DNA from: CAVPKN01 sp963832835
GTDB lineage: Bacteria > Chlamydiota > Chlamydiia > Chlamydiales > JAAKFR01
Direction of reading: 5' to 3'
DNA length: 64,000 nucleotides
NCBI GenBank assembly: GCA_963832835.1
Contig: CAWHVD010000001.1
Location: forward strand, 620,001-684,000
Under the pieces are notes generated by a model, which worked only from the letters and a program-made list of their open reading frames with translations, was not told where the DNA came from and ran no database searches. Of the stretch, positions 51,701-61,030 are shown in pieces. Position numbers and translations under genes: made by a program. Position 1 is the first letter of the stretch. Each line of letters starts with the position of its first letter.

Positions 51701-52228
51701 ATGAAAGTTACTCTCTGTAAAGCCATTAAAGAAGATAAGGGTACAATCCAAAATCTCGGGCACTTTTACATCTATGAAATGTCGAGGTATTGTGGTTTTT
51801 TACCTACTTGGGAAACCCCATCCAATGGTCTATTTGAATGTATCGATCTTAGTTCTTATTGTGAAAAAGCAGACCGTTATGCATTTTTAATCAAAGTGGA
51901 TGACGAATTAGCAGGATTTGTACTGATCAACAAAGTCGGGAGTACATCGGACGTGGATTGGAATATTGGGGAATTTTTCATTATTGCCAAATTTCAAGGA
52001 AAAGGCATTGGACGTTATGTGGCAGAGCAAGTCTTCAATCAGTTTCCTGGAATATGGGAGACTTCTCAAATACCAGAAAATACGGCAGCAATAGATTTTT
52101 GGGATAAAGTTGTCGCCCGATATTCAAATGGTCAATTTGAGAAGACTCTCAAGATCATTTCAGAACCCAAGCCACATCCAATGATTGTTTTAAAATTTAC
52201 TGTTAACAAAAAAAACGGTTGCGCTTAA
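51701..52228 (+). CDS. GNAT-family N-acetyltransferase
   Basis: 175 residues. The central strand FVLINKVGS and motif A IGEFFIIAKFQGKGIGRYVAEQ (acetyl-CoA binding Q-G-x-G-x-G type) followed by NTAAIDFWDKV identify a GNAT enzyme. Substrate unknown; GNATs in mobile islands include drug-modifying enzymes and tRNA-targeting toxins, but no adjacent antitoxin of the DUF1778 type is seen. Confidence 0.8.
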   Translation: MKVTLCKAIKEDKGTIQNLGHFYIYEMSRYCGFLPTWETPSNGLFECIDLSSYCEKADRYAFLIKVDDELAGFVLINKVGSTSDVDWNIGEFFIIAKFQGKGIGRYVAEQVFNQFPGIWETSQIPENTAAIDFWDKVVARYSNGQFEKTLKIISEPKPHPMIVLKFTVNKKNGCA

Positions 52229-52299
52229 CTATATGCTAACAATGAGTGAGAGATGTTAGGTTCGCAATTCGAGACATTACAAGTAAAACGATACAAGAT

Positions 52300-53352
52300 A
52301 TGTCAGCTAATGAACATACGATGAATCAAAGTCAGATTCTACTTTATCAAACTGAAGACGGTCGTCAACGTATTGAGGTTCGACTTCAAGATGGGTCGGT
52401 ATGGTTGACTCAAAAACTGCTAGCTGAGCTTTTTGGAGTTGCTGTAAACACCATAAATTACCACATAAAGGAAATTTATAAAGAAGGAGAACTTCAACCA
52501 CAGGCAACTATTCGAAAATATCGAATAGTTCAAACGGAGGGAACTCGCCAGGTTTTTCGCGAGGTGGATTTTTATGACCTAAAAATGATTTTAGCTGTCG
52601 GTTATCGTGTGCGATCCCATAGAGGGATACAATTCCGCCAATGGGCAACTGAACGTTTACAAGAATATATTGTTAAAGGCTTTGCATTAGATGATGAGCG
52701 CTTGAGTAAACCTGGTGGAATGGATTATTTTGATGAATTGCTTGATCGCATTAGAGCGATCAGAGCTTCGGAAAAGAGATTCTATCAAAAAATTCAGGAT
52801 ATTTACACTTTAAGCGCTGATTATGACTCCAAACATTCCCTGACACAAGAATTCTTTAAGACTGTACAAAATAAGCTACTGTACGCTGTTACAGGTCTGA
52901 CCGCTGCTGAAATTATTCATGCAAGAGCTAATGCTTCCTTGCCTGATATGGGATTAACAACTTGGGATGGAGCTGGCAGAGGAAAAAAGTTGGCTAAAGG
53001 TGATGTTGAAATTGCGAAAAATTATTTACATCATGAAGAAATTAAAGATTTAGAACTTCTTGTTAGCCAATATTTGGACTTTGCTGAACGGCAAGCTAGA
53101 CAGCGTAAGATAATGTATATGGCCGATTGGAAAACCAAATTAGATGCCTTTCTTCAGCTAAATGATGAAAAAATTTTAACTCATGCTGGAAAAATTTCTG
53201 CTGAAATGGCTAAAGAGCTTGCGCTCACCGAATATGCTAAATTCGAAGAACAACGACAATTGGGAGAACTAATGCATTCTGAAGAAGAGTTGCGCGATGC
53301 TCTTAACAGGGTGATGTCAAACAGGGAGGTAGTTCAGCAAGACGACATGTAA
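52300..53352 (+). CDS. RhuM-family (virulence protein RhuM-like) protein
   Basis: About 350 residues. N-terminal QILLYQTEDGRQRIEVRLQD then SVWLTQKLLAELFGVAVNTI is the RhuM signature, with a KilA-N/BRO-like helix-turn-helix region; VDFYDLKMILAVGYRVRSHR and FRQWATERLQEYIVKGF follow. The C-terminal part has the HARAN...GL..W and KGDVEIAKNYLHHEEI region seen in this family (Fic/Doc-like associations). RhuM was first noted in a Salmonella pathogenicity island; biochemical function is unknown, and relatives occur widely in mobile islands. Start may be 52300 or the ATG at 52321. Confidence 0.82.
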   Translation: MSANEHTMNQSQILLYQTEDGRQRIEVRLQDGSVWLTQKLLAELFGVAVNTINYHIKEIYKEGELQPQATIRKYRIVQTEGTRQVFREVDFYDLKMILAVGYRVRSHRGIQFRQWATERLQEYIVKGFALDDERLSKPGGMDYFDELLDRIRAIRASEKRFYQKIQDIYTLSADYDSKHSLTQEFFKTVQNKLLYAVTGLTAAEIIHARANASLPDMGLTTWDGAGRGKKLAKGDVEIAKNYLHHEEIKDLELLVSQYLDFAERQARQRKIMYMADWKTKLDAFLQLNDEKILTHAGKISAEMAKELALTEYAKFEEQRQLGELMHSEEELRDALNRVMSNREVVQQDDM

Positions 53353-53557
53353 TTTTGTCACAAATTTTCCATATTATCACGGTTAAGCAGAAATCTGCCT
53401 AACCACTATAAAATCCCAAATTAACTGATGTGTGCGTCCGCGGACGTCCACGTCCACACCATGCAATAGAACCATCAAACATGATTGCAGCGAATGTGCA
53501 ATAAAATATAGAATTTTCAATTACAACCTACTGGGAACGACGATGTAAGGAGAAATT
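53353..53557. other. Spacer with GC-rich palindromes
   Basis: 205 bases between the RhuM-like and the large effector-like gene. At 53436-53457 it contains gtccgcggac and ggacgtcc palindromes, unusually GC-rich for this AT-rich spacer. A promoter for the next gene may lie here. AAGGAGAAA precedes the next start at 53558. Confidence 0.4.
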
Positions 53558-55015
53558 TTGAAAAAAGCCTATCGCTACGATGACGAGATCATTTTCTACT
53601 TTGATGCTTTTGATAACAAATATGTGGCTAAAGGTGGCAGTCTTGCTTGGAGATTGAATAACCCTGGTCTTCTTTTATCTCATAGCCTCCACCGCACGGG
53701 CTACAATGCAATTGGCGCCTACCGTCAATATGCTATTTTTGCTCACCCTATTATCGGAAAAGACGCATTACGTGCTTGGGTTTGTTCTACAAAATATTTT
53801 GACTCGCCTCTTATCGAAATTGCAAGATACTATCTGCCAAGTAATCCGGAGGAATACTTAAACCAACTATGTGCGATTTGTGGCTTTTCATCTGAGATCA
53901 TACCTCGTGTCCTGTCCGCAAAAGATTTTGATACGTTGTTGAAAGCAATCCAAAAGCTGGCCGGATTTTCTCCAGAAAATGAGCATCAAGTGGCATTGAT
54001 CCCTAAAATTACTGCGAGGTTTTATTCTGCCAAGCGGAAAGTTGAATTCTATCTTGCTGGTTATGAAGACTTATTAACAAAAAATCAGGCAATAAAATGG
54101 GTTGAAGCTCACAAACTTGATGCTGTCATCGTCCACAAAAGTAATGGAGAAATATACTTGAGGTCTAGGCCAGGGCATCATTTTGATCAAATACGATTTT
54201 CGCAAAAAGATTATGGTACTGAAAAAGAATTTAAGGATGCTGTCAAAGAAGTCGGGGAGATAAGGGAAGGGCAATGTATCTGGGGATTCGTTAATGGAAT
54301 CCTCAATACCTCGGCAAAGGCGCGGGCTTCAGCAACTCTAGTTTGCAACATGACAGGGGGTGAACATGTTTGGTATCTAACCAATGATGCCTATATCCGC
54401 AGTAGTGGTGACGCAATTGCGCAAAAATCGGGTCATGACACTGAGACTGTTAAGTTTTGTGCTCAGTTTTTTAAAATGCTTGCGGACCTTTCCGACCAAT
54501 CGCTTTCTGACGTCAAACCTCCTGTTGTAGTGGTTACCCATAGTCAAGGAGCATTAATTGCTCATCGGGCACTTGAGCGAGTAGCTTCAGCCATTAGGCA
54601 ACGCATTAGGATTTTTACATTTGGCGGAGCTGCTCTTATCTCTCCCGACGCTTCACATCCAGAATCACATAATTATTTCAGTGCCGGCGATCTTATATCC
54701 CGGTTAACCTCCCGCGATCCCGCATTATTTCTTTTGGAACTGCATGAAGGAACTAAAGCTGGGCTCACGGTTGAACAAGTCATCGCTCAAATGATACAGG
54801 ATGATGCCGACGTTTACATGACATCCCAGGATGAAAAAGCCATCAAAGCCTATTGGAAGGAAAGACAAAAGTATTATGACGATAAGCTGTATGGCTTACG
54901 TAATGTGACCGTTCTAGATGAGGATAGATCAGGAACTTTTGAACATGCATTCATTAACCCCATCTATCAAAACGTTCTCAAAAAAATTATCCATGGATAT
55001 CAGCATGGTAAATAG
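53558..55015 (+). CDS. Putative two-domain effector/toxin: muramidase-like N-terminus and lipase-like C-terminus
   Basis: 485 residues. The N-terminus (YDDEIIFYFDAFDNKYVAKG, then GSLAWRLNNPGLL, GYNAIGAYRQYAIFAHPIIG and KDALRAWV) resembles a domain of phage/secretion-associated proteins usually read as GG..W R-N-N-P-G-N ... AIG..G.FAIFP. The C-terminus has VVVVTHSQGALIAHRALERV, a nucleophile-elbow-like motif with Ser329, then RIRIFTFGGAALISPDA and HNYFSAGDLISRL, as in alpha/beta hydrolases (lipases). The same HSQG...TFGGA module forms the tip of the Rhs protein at 55727-61030. No signal peptide, so secretion would be by a specialised system. Function is inferred; a host-directed effector is the alternative to an antibacterial toxin. 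The GTG/TTG-type start TTG at 53558 follows AAGGAG. Confidence 0.65.
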   Translation: MKKAYRYDDEIIFYFDAFDNKYVAKGGSLAWRLNNPGLLLSHSLHRTGYNAIGAYRQYAIFAHPIIGKDALRAWVCSTKYFDSPLIEIARYYLPSNPEEYLNQLCAICGFSSEIIPRVLSAKDFDTLLKAIQKLAGFSPENEHQVALIPKITARFYSAKRKVEFYLAGYEDLLTKNQAIKWVEAHKLDAVIVHKSNGEIYLRSRPGHHFDQIRFSQKDYGTEKEFKDAVKEVGEIREGQCIWGFVNGILNTSAKARASATLVCNMTGGEHVWYLTNDAYIRSSGDAIAQKSGHDTETVKFCAQFFKMLADLSDQSLSDVKPPVVVVTHSQGALIAHRALERVASAIRQRIRIFTFGGAALISPDASHPESHNYFSAGDLISRLTSRDPALFLLELHEGTKAGLTVEQVIAQMIQDDADVYMTSQDEKAIKAYWKERQKYYDDKLYGLRNVTVLDEDRSGTFEHAFINPIYQNVLKKIIHGYQHGK

Positions 55016-55385
55016 TAGCCATGTTAAAAAGGATGCACAACTTATACGAAAAGTTTCAAAGTTTTTTGGAATTCTGTTTGGTCTAATATATGTTTTATTG
55101 TTTATTCCTGCTTTGATGTATGTCCCTTTTCTGGGTGCATTTTCTTTAACTGCGGATAATGTCACTACGTTTGGAGCCTCAGTCTGTATGTTAGCTTTCG
55201 CAACGATTCCCCTTTCTATGCCCTTTAGCGTTTATTTGATTTATAAGCGTTTTGTAGGCGCGCGATATGGGCAAATGTTTTTGTTCTGCTGTCTACCCTT
55301 GCTTTGCTGCATCATGGCGCCATTATTATCCTTTACGCTGATGTGTTGCCATGATCCCTTATTAATTCCCTGGCGTAACACGTAA
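54993..55385 (+). CDS. Small multi-pass membrane protein, last gene of the island
   Basis: About 130 residues with three strongly hydrophobic segments (FFGILFGLIYVLLFIPALMY, ASVCMLAFATIPLSMPFSVY, MFLFCCLPLLCCIMAPLLSF), rich in Cys near the end. Starts within the 3' end of the effector-like gene (54993 or 55005; overlap 23 or 11 bases), so the two are translationally linked. This tight coupling is what one expects for an immunity or membrane partner of the upstream protein, but no family is recognised. Confidence 0.6.
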   Translation: MDISMVNSSHVKKDAQLIRKVSKFFGILFGLIYVLLFIPALMYVPFLGAFSLTADNVTTFGASVCMLAFATIPLSMPFSVYLIYKRFVGARYGQMFLFCCLPLLCCIMAPLLSFTLMCCHDPLLIPWRNT

Positions 55386-55387
55386 GA

Positions 55388-55418
55388 TTTTCCGCATTTT
55401 TTCCGCAAATGACTGGAA
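55388..55418 (+). repeat. Arm-type repeat, right
   Basis: ttttccgcattttttccgca then aatgactggaa; one mismatch to 48207-48237, same orientation, 103 bases before the attR-like repeat. Confidence 0.6.
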
Positions 55419-55521
55419 AGAATAGGGAAATTTTGGAACCCATGGGAACACGATTCAAAATTGCTTGCGGGAGAAAAGTGATTCTGGTTAACTCTTTTTT
55501 GTTCAGAGTATTACTATGAAT

Positions 55522-55569
55522 AGGACTGAAAATCCTTGTGTCGCTGGTTCGATTCCAGTTCTGGCCACT
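55522..55569 (+). repeat. attR-like duplication of the tRNA-Phe 3' part
   Basis: Exact 48-base copy of 48078-48125 without the tRNA 5' half (preceding bases are ttactatgaat), so it is not a tRNA gene. Marks the right end of the island. Confidence 0.92.
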
Positions 55570-55726
55570 TTCACTTCGTATTCGTAAGTTACGCTGCTGG
55601 GCTATCAGGGTGCTATCTAATGGCTGTGACCATCATGGCCGCTTCCTCACTTCCAAAAAAGCTTTATTGAAAATAAATCATATAAGATTTATTTTTTTTC
55701 ATTTTCGTTAAACTTGATATGAGAGC

Positions 55727-58700
55727 ATGCATCGTTTTTTTATTTTGATCGCCTGCTTCATTTCCTGTTCTCTTTGTGCTCAAGAGGATGAGGTTAGGTT
55801 CTTTGATTTCAATGCGCTTGCCAAGAATGCTCCTTCCCCTCTTTTCTCACCTGTTGACAAGAGCGTCTTGCTTCCACAAGTTCCGAAAGTGAATCTAATT
55901 ACAGGAGAATATTGCGAAGATGCCTGCGACCTTGTAGTCGCGGGTGCCCAGCCACTCTCAATCCGCAGATTTTACAACCATTTTTCTGGGCATGGTGAAC
56001 GTATCTATGGACATTGGCGGATCAATCCGGAAGCCTTCATGCTCTTCAATTTTGAGTCTACCGAGGGTAGACAAACACTTGCGGGTGTGGGCGAGCCAAA
56101 TAGCAGTTTTTTTTGCTATGAGAAACAGGTCGATAATGGATTTGTGATCGATGGGGACAAAAACAAGGGCTTTTCGAATACCTCTTGCCTTCTTTCTGGA
56201 CAAAACCACCCCTTAAATACACGTGTTGCATACACAAAAGGGCATGCAGTGTGCCAAAAGGGATCCTTATGCGACCCTGAAGATCACTATTGGTGGGAGG
56301 GGGCAATTAGAGATGGAAGTGGATGCGAGCGCACTTTCAAAACAGATTTGAAACAGTGGCCTCAAACGGGTGACTTGTATCCACCATCGCGCGTGTATAC
56401 ACACCCTGCTTCCGGTGAAAAAACCCGTGAGTATTTCTGCTTTATACCGCCCTATCAAACACAAATAAACGAAGAGAGAAGGGCAAACGGTAATGTGATT
56501 CGCTATGAATACATCGATTGCGCTGTTTGGTATCAAAATGGGGATGGTGATCTTCCCTCAACGTATGTGCTCAAATCGATTAAGGTTTATAGCTCTAAGG
56601 GGCTACTTATGGGCGCTATAGATATTAGCTATGGGGGGCATTTTCCCCATCAGGGATCTCGTATTTGGTTGATGGATACGGTTAGTTTTAAAGGGAGTGA
56701 TGGAAGAGAGGCTATCTTTGCCCAGCCACAGCGTGTCATTCGAAAATATCAGGCATATGACACCATCTTATCGCGGAGCGATGTCCCAGGCAAGCCAACG
56801 CAGACTTACAACTATTACAATTGTCGCAACAAAAAGGGGGACTATACCATAGCTCCCTACCTTTATCAGGTATTGCAGGCTGAAGGGGGCTGTTTTGAAA
56901 CAGCTTATGACAGTAACAACAGAGTCTCTACTCAAAGTGCTCCATTGGGTCCCGATGGGGAGATGGTTCCTGTTATGCGCTATATGTATTGCGGTGATCA
57001 CACCCGTATTTATGATGGTGAAAACAATCACACAATATACCGTTTCGACGCAGATCAACGGGTGATCGGCATCGAAAAATATCAAGATGAGGCCTTCTAC
57101 TCCATAGAAAGAAATGAGTGGGATTCCAAAACAGGTAATCTGCTCAAAAAAACGCTGCAAAATAGCATCGGGACTGTTTTGTACAGTGTCGAGTACACCT
57201 ATGATAAAAATCACAATGTCATCGAAGAACGGGTTGAGGGAGCCTCTCCCATCTTCCGAACCTATTCTGACGATGGATTTAACCTCAAGCTCACCGAATC
57301 TGATAGGCCGGGGAAAGAAACGAGGTATACTTACCTTCCAAGGACGAATCTTCTTAGCTCAGAAATGGTCATAACTCAGGGGGTCGTTGCGAAACGGACC
57401 TTCCATTTTTATGATGCAGAGATTGGCTCTGTTTGTATCAAGACCATCATTGATGATGGAAACACTGAGGATCCTCTTGATCTTACAGGAGTCACTTTTA
57501 GGCATGTCACCGAGATCGCCCCCAAGCGAACATTTCCCTGCTTAGGCTTACCCGAAGAGATCAGAGAATATGCCGGAGACTGCCTGCTCAAAAAAGTCCG
57601 ATACTCCTATCATCCCTCGGGTCAGATTGTGAGTGAGGAGCACTTCGATGCAGAAAACCAGCACCGCTACACCCTCCACAATACCTATGATGAGCGAGAG
57701 AGATTAATTGCCGCCACAGATGCTCTTGGAAATCAAACCACTTTTACCTACGACAACAATTTTAACCGCATTTCGCAACGAGGCCCCAGAGCTGATCAAT
57801 ACAAAGAGTGGCGCTATGACCTTGCTAATCGTCCCGTACAGCAACTCGAATGGCAAAGCGATGGTACCATTCTGATTTCAGAACAAAAATATGACAAAGC
57901 AAACCGGTTGATTGCCACCATTGACCCTTCAAGCTTTGAAACACGCTATACGTACGATGCATTGAACCGAGTTACTGCCATCCACCACCCAGATGGCGGC
58001 ATTGATCTAAAAGAGTACGACGTTCTTGGCAATGTAACACAAGAAACAGATCCGAACGGCTATGTTACACGCAAGAGCTACAATTTTTGTAGAAAACCAA
58101 CCGCCATCTATCACCCGGACGGGACAGAAGAGCACTTCACTTATCATGAGGCCGGAGGGACACTTGCCACGCATACCGATACGCATGGGGTGGTCACACA
58201 TTATGCCTACGATCTCAATGACAACCTCATCCGGACCGAGACTGGCCAGGCTGTGACAACTGCCACCTATTCATCTTTCCGCCTTCTATCAGAAACCGAT
58301 CCGTTAGGAGAAACGACTCATGTGACCTATGATCTGGTTGGCAGAAAGATTGCAGAGCGTAAAGGTGAAAATGAAATCGGTTACACCTATAACGCTCTTG
58401 GTCAGCTCTATAAAACACAAGAGGGAGCGATCTCCACCCACTTTTCTTACGATTTAAAAGGCCATCTTCTTGAAAAGAGCATCGAGGGTTTCTTCCAAGA
58501 GAATTATAATTACGATGAATCAGGCAACAAAATCACGCAGGTAACATGTGAGGGAAGCTCTCATACCACTTACAATTCTCGAGGCGAGCCTATACAAACC
58601 ATAGATCCTTTAGGGAATGTCACAACCATTACCTACTCTTATATAGGAGGCTTTACCACCACCATCTGCGACCCCAATGGAATCACCAAAACCACAATCC

Positions 58701-61030
58701 ATGATTCTAAAAAACGAGCCATCGTTCTTCAAACAAGAAATGCCTCTGGAGAGATCATTCAAAAAGAAGAGAGGAAATATGATCTTGCAGGCAACCAAAC
58801 GCACGCTACTCATTTCCTTTATGAGGGCACTCATCTACAAAAAACCATCACTCATGAATGGCAATATGGCCCGCAAAAACGCCTCGAGCGCCTCATTGAA
58901 TCGGGGGAAAAAGAGACGCGTTATCTGTATGACAATAAGGGGAGATTGATTACTCTCATCAAACCCGATGCTCGTTCCATTCATCGAGAATACGACAGTC
59001 TCAGTAGACTCGCACGGTATTATGGACAAGGGATCGACTATACTTACACCTACGATGTTAAGAATCGCCTCACTAAAATCACAGATAATATCTGTAAAAC
59101 TACCCTAGAATCGATCTATGACCTCAATGACAATGTGGTTTCAGAAAAATCAGACACCGGCATCCTCATCAGCAGAGAATTCGATCCCTATGGAAGGCGC
59201 ACAGCACTCAAACTGCCCGATGCAACATCTGTTACGTACACCTACAAAGGTCCTTATATCCACACGATCTCGCATAGAGGTCAAACCCACACCTATGCAC
59301 AAAGAAACCTAGCGGGGAGGCCTACTGAGCTCATCCTCCCTACCCAAGATCGGATCACCCTCGATTGGGACCCTCTTCTACGTTGGAAAAAATTTCAATC
59401 TCCCCATTTTACAGCCTCCTACACCTATAACAACGTAGGGGACCTCATTCACTACACCTACCAAGATCCCCTTGGTAGTGAAGAATTATCTTATCGTTAT
59501 GACGATCTACACCAACTCCTGGCCGAACCCAATCATGACTATCACTACGATTCCCTCCACAATCGAACCCTAAAAGATGGAGAAGCGTGTACTCACAACA
59601 CCCTCCTCCAACTCACCTCTGATGGCCAGCATACTTACCACTATGACAAAAGTGGCAATCTTCTTTCGGATGGTATCAACGCCTATGAATACGACTTGCT
59701 CGATCGTCTCATAGCCATTACCACGAACGGAAAACGGACCTCCTATACATACGATGCCCTAAACCGCCGTATCAGCAAAAATAATGACCATTACATTTGG
59801 GATGGTCAGCAGGAAATCGGTATGATGCGCAGGGGATATATCAAGGAACTGCGCATACTGGGCGAAGGGAAAGGAGCAGAAATTGGAGCGGCCGTTCTCA
59901 TCGAGATCGATGGAATCCCTTTTACACCGATTCATGACCATCGTGGCTCTCTTGTCGTCTTTCTCACACCGTATGGTAAACCCTATGCAACCTACCGCTA
60001 TACGGCATTTGGAGAAACCAAAGACGCAAACCCCGTCTGCCCTTGGCAATTTGCCTCCAAACGATATGATCCCGAATCGGGCTTTATCTACTTCGGTAAA
60101 CGGTACTACCATCCATCACTTGGCCGTTGGATCACCACCGATCCTCAAGGCTTTCAAGGTGGCCCGAATCTCTATGCGTATGTCCTCAATAACCCCCTTC
60201 TCTATTGTGACCCCTACGGCCTTCTGGCCAAATCCCTTTCGGAAACACACAATATTACCGATTTTTGCGGGATGCTCTGGTACCATACTTGCAGGGCTGT
60301 CGAGTGGTTTGGTCACAATCTGATCCCCATCCCCGGCGCTCGCGATCTCATCGAATCAACTGGACGATGGGCCTATGGAGGCGATTTCTATGTCCCCAAA
60401 GAATTTTGTGCGATTCTCACCTCCGAAGGATTTCAAATCCCACACCAACACACCACCTATTACAACGGCGTGCTGACCAACCTTGATGGTGCCATTAAGC
60501 AAAGGGACAAGATGTCGGTGGAGCATGGTGGTGCGCAGGTCACTTTGTACTACAATCCCAGTCGTGGCTTTGCCTGCGATCTCATCACCAGCGTCCTTGC
60601 AAAATGCGGCATCAAAATGGCCTTGGAAAAGATGAGCGTTGTCGATCTTACTGCAAGGCTGGAACAAGATTCAAAGCTCGAAATCACAGCCTATTGCCAC
60701 AGCCAGGGTAGCACCCGTTTCAAGAACATTGGCGGCATCCTTGGCGATGAGCACTGTAAACGCATCAAAGCGTATACCTTTGGCGGCGCCACCATCATTC
60801 CTGAAGGACGGTTTAAAAGTGTTGAGAACTTTGTAAGCAAGTTTGATTTTGTTCCTTGCACAAGTGGATGGGGATATTTCAAGAATGTGTTAGGCTTTGA
60901 TTCGAACGTGACTTTCCTTACTCCAAGCTCGTATAATCCATTGACAGAGCACTTTCTTTTAGGGGATACTTACTGGCAACAAATTCAAGAATTAGGCAGA
61001 GATTTCCAAAAAGAACAACTTTGTGAATAG
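55727..61030 (+). CDS. Rhs/YD-repeat protein with a hydrolase-like C-terminal toxin tip
   Basis: 1767 residues. Signal peptide (MHRFFILIACFISCSLCA), an N-terminal domain with VNLITGEYCEDACDLVVAGA and PLSIRRFYNH, then a long array of YD repeats (YDxxNRL, TYDALNRV, YTYDVKNRLTKI, YEYDLLDRL), the Rhs core end YRYTAFGE to FASKRYDPESGFIYFGKRYY, LGRWITTDPQGFQGGPNLYA and DPYGL (1495-1499). Rhs cores form a shell enclosing the variable C-terminal toxin. Here the tip (about 1500-1767) has TAYCHSQGSTRF (Ser1659) and KAYTFGGATIIPEG, a lipase-like pattern shared with the island protein at 53558. The next gene overlaps the stop codon, as Rhs immunity genes do. Target (bacterial or host) is unknown. Confidence 0.88.
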   Translation: MHRFFILIACFISCSLCAQEDEVRFFDFNALAKNAPSPLFSPVDKSVLLPQVPKVNLITGEYCEDACDLVVAGAQPLSIRRFYNHFSGHGERIYGHWRINPEAFMLFNFESTEGRQTLAGVGEPNSSFFCYEKQVDNGFVIDGDKNKGFSNTSCLLSGQNHPLNTRVAYTKGHAVCQKGSLCDPEDHYWWEGAIRDGSGCERTFKTDLKQWPQTGDLYPPSRVYTHPASGEKTREYFCFIPPYQTQINEERRANGNVIRYEYIDCAVWYQNGDGDLPSTYVLKSIKVYSSKGLLMGAIDISYGGHFPHQGSRIWLMDTVSFKGSDGREAIFAQPQRVIRKYQAYDTILSRSDVPGKPTQTYNYYNCRNKKGDYTIAPYLYQVLQAEGGCFETAYDSNNRVSTQSAPLGPDGEMVPVMRYMYCGDHTRIYDGENNHTIYRFDADQRVIGIEKYQDEAFYSIERNEWDSKTGNLLKKTLQNSIGTVLYSVEYTYDKNHNVIEERVEGASPIFRTYSDDGFNLKLTESDRPGKETRYTYLPRTNLLSSEMVITQGVVAKRTFHFYDAEIGSVCIKTIIDDGNTEDPLDLTGVTFRHVTEIAPKRTFPCLGLPEEIREYAGDCLLKKVRYSYHPSGQIVSEEHFDAENQHRYTLHNTYDERERLIAATDALGNQTTFTYDNNFNRISQRGPRADQYKEWRYDLANRPVQQLEWQSDGTILISEQKYDKANRLIATIDPSSFETRYTYDALNRVTAIHHPDGGIDLKEYDVLGNVTQETDPNGYVTRKSYNFCRKPTAIYHPDGTEEHFTYHEAGGTLATHTDTHGVVTHYAYDLNDNLIRTETGQAVTTATYSSFRLLSETDPLGETTHVTYDLVGRKIAERKGENEIGYTYNALGQLYKTQEGAISTHFSYDLKGHLLEKSIEGFFQENYNYDESGNKITQVTCEGSSHTTYNSRGEPIQTIDPLGNVTTITYSYIGGFTTTICDPNGITKTTIHDSKKRAIVLQTRNASGEIIQKEERKYDLAGNQTHATHFLYEGTHLQKTITHEWQYGPQKRLERLIESGEKETRYLYDNKGRLITLIKPDARSIHREYDSLSRLARYYGQGIDYTYTYDVKNRLTKITDNICKTTLESIYDLNDNVVSEKSDTGILISREFDPYGRRTALKLPDATSVTYTYKGPYIHTISHRGQTHTYAQRNLAGRPTELILPTQDRITLDWDPLLRWKKFQSPHFTASYTYNNVGDLIHYTYQDPLGSEELSYRYDDLHQLLAEPNHDYHYDSLHNRTLKDGEACTHNTLLQLTSDGQHTYHYDKSGNLLSDGINAYEYDLLDRLIAITTNGKRTSYTYDALNRRISKNNDHYIWDGQQEIGMMRRGYIKELRILGEGKGAEIGAAVLIEIDGIPFTPIHDHRGSLVVFLTPYGKPYATYRYTAFGETKDANPVCPWQFASKRYDPESGFIYFGKRYYHPSLGRWITTDPQGFQGGPNLYAYVLNNPLLYCDPYGLLAKSLSETHNITDFCGMLWYHTCRAVEWFGHNLIPIPGARDLIESTGRWAYGGDFYVPKEFCAILTSEGFQIPHQHTTYYNGVLTNLDGAIKQRDKMSVEHGGAQVTLYYNPSRGFACDLITSVLAKCGIKMALEKMSVVDLTARLEQDSKLEITAYCHSQGSTRFKNIGGILGDEHCKRIKAYTFGGATIIPEGRFKSVENFVSKFDFVPCTSGWGYFKNVLGFDSNVTFLTPSSYNPLTEHFLLGDTYWQQIQELGRDFQKEQLCE
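60758..60976 (+). repeat. Toxin-tail duplication, original copy
   Basis: 219 bases encoding Rhs residues 1678-1750, repeated at 61777-61995 with a single observed difference (ccttgcac versus ccttgccc). Confidence 0.9.

Larger units (their letters stand above)
48126..55569. mobile_element. 7.4-kb genomic island integrated at tRNA-Phe
   Basis: Bounded by the 48-bp tRNA duplication. Begins with an integrase gene and carries seven further genes, all on the plus strand: unknown 478-residue protein, AlpA/Xis-like small protein, 81-residue unknown, GNAT acetyltransferase, RhuM-family protein, a two-domain effector/toxin candidate and a membrane protein. No phage structural or conjugation genes. A pair of 31-bp direct repeats (48207 and 55388) lies just inside the ends. 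No MITE-A or repeat B copy is present in it. Confidence 0.88.
55386..55726. other. Right end of the island and rhs upstream region
   Basis: 341 bases without a gene: right arm-type repeat (55388-55418), the attR-like tRNA-Phe duplication (55522-55569), and an AT-rich inverted repeat aaaataaatc / gatttatttt with T run near 55670-55700 before rhs. Confidence 0.6.

Noticed and set aside
53436..53457. GC-rich palindromes as a replication or transfer origin
   Set aside because: Only two short overlapping palindromes without iterons or a rep/relaxase gene; not enough to call an origin.
55522..55569. Second tRNA-Phe gene
   Set aside because: Only the anticodon arm to 3' end is present; the acceptor 5' strand and D arm are missing. 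It is an attachment-site duplication.
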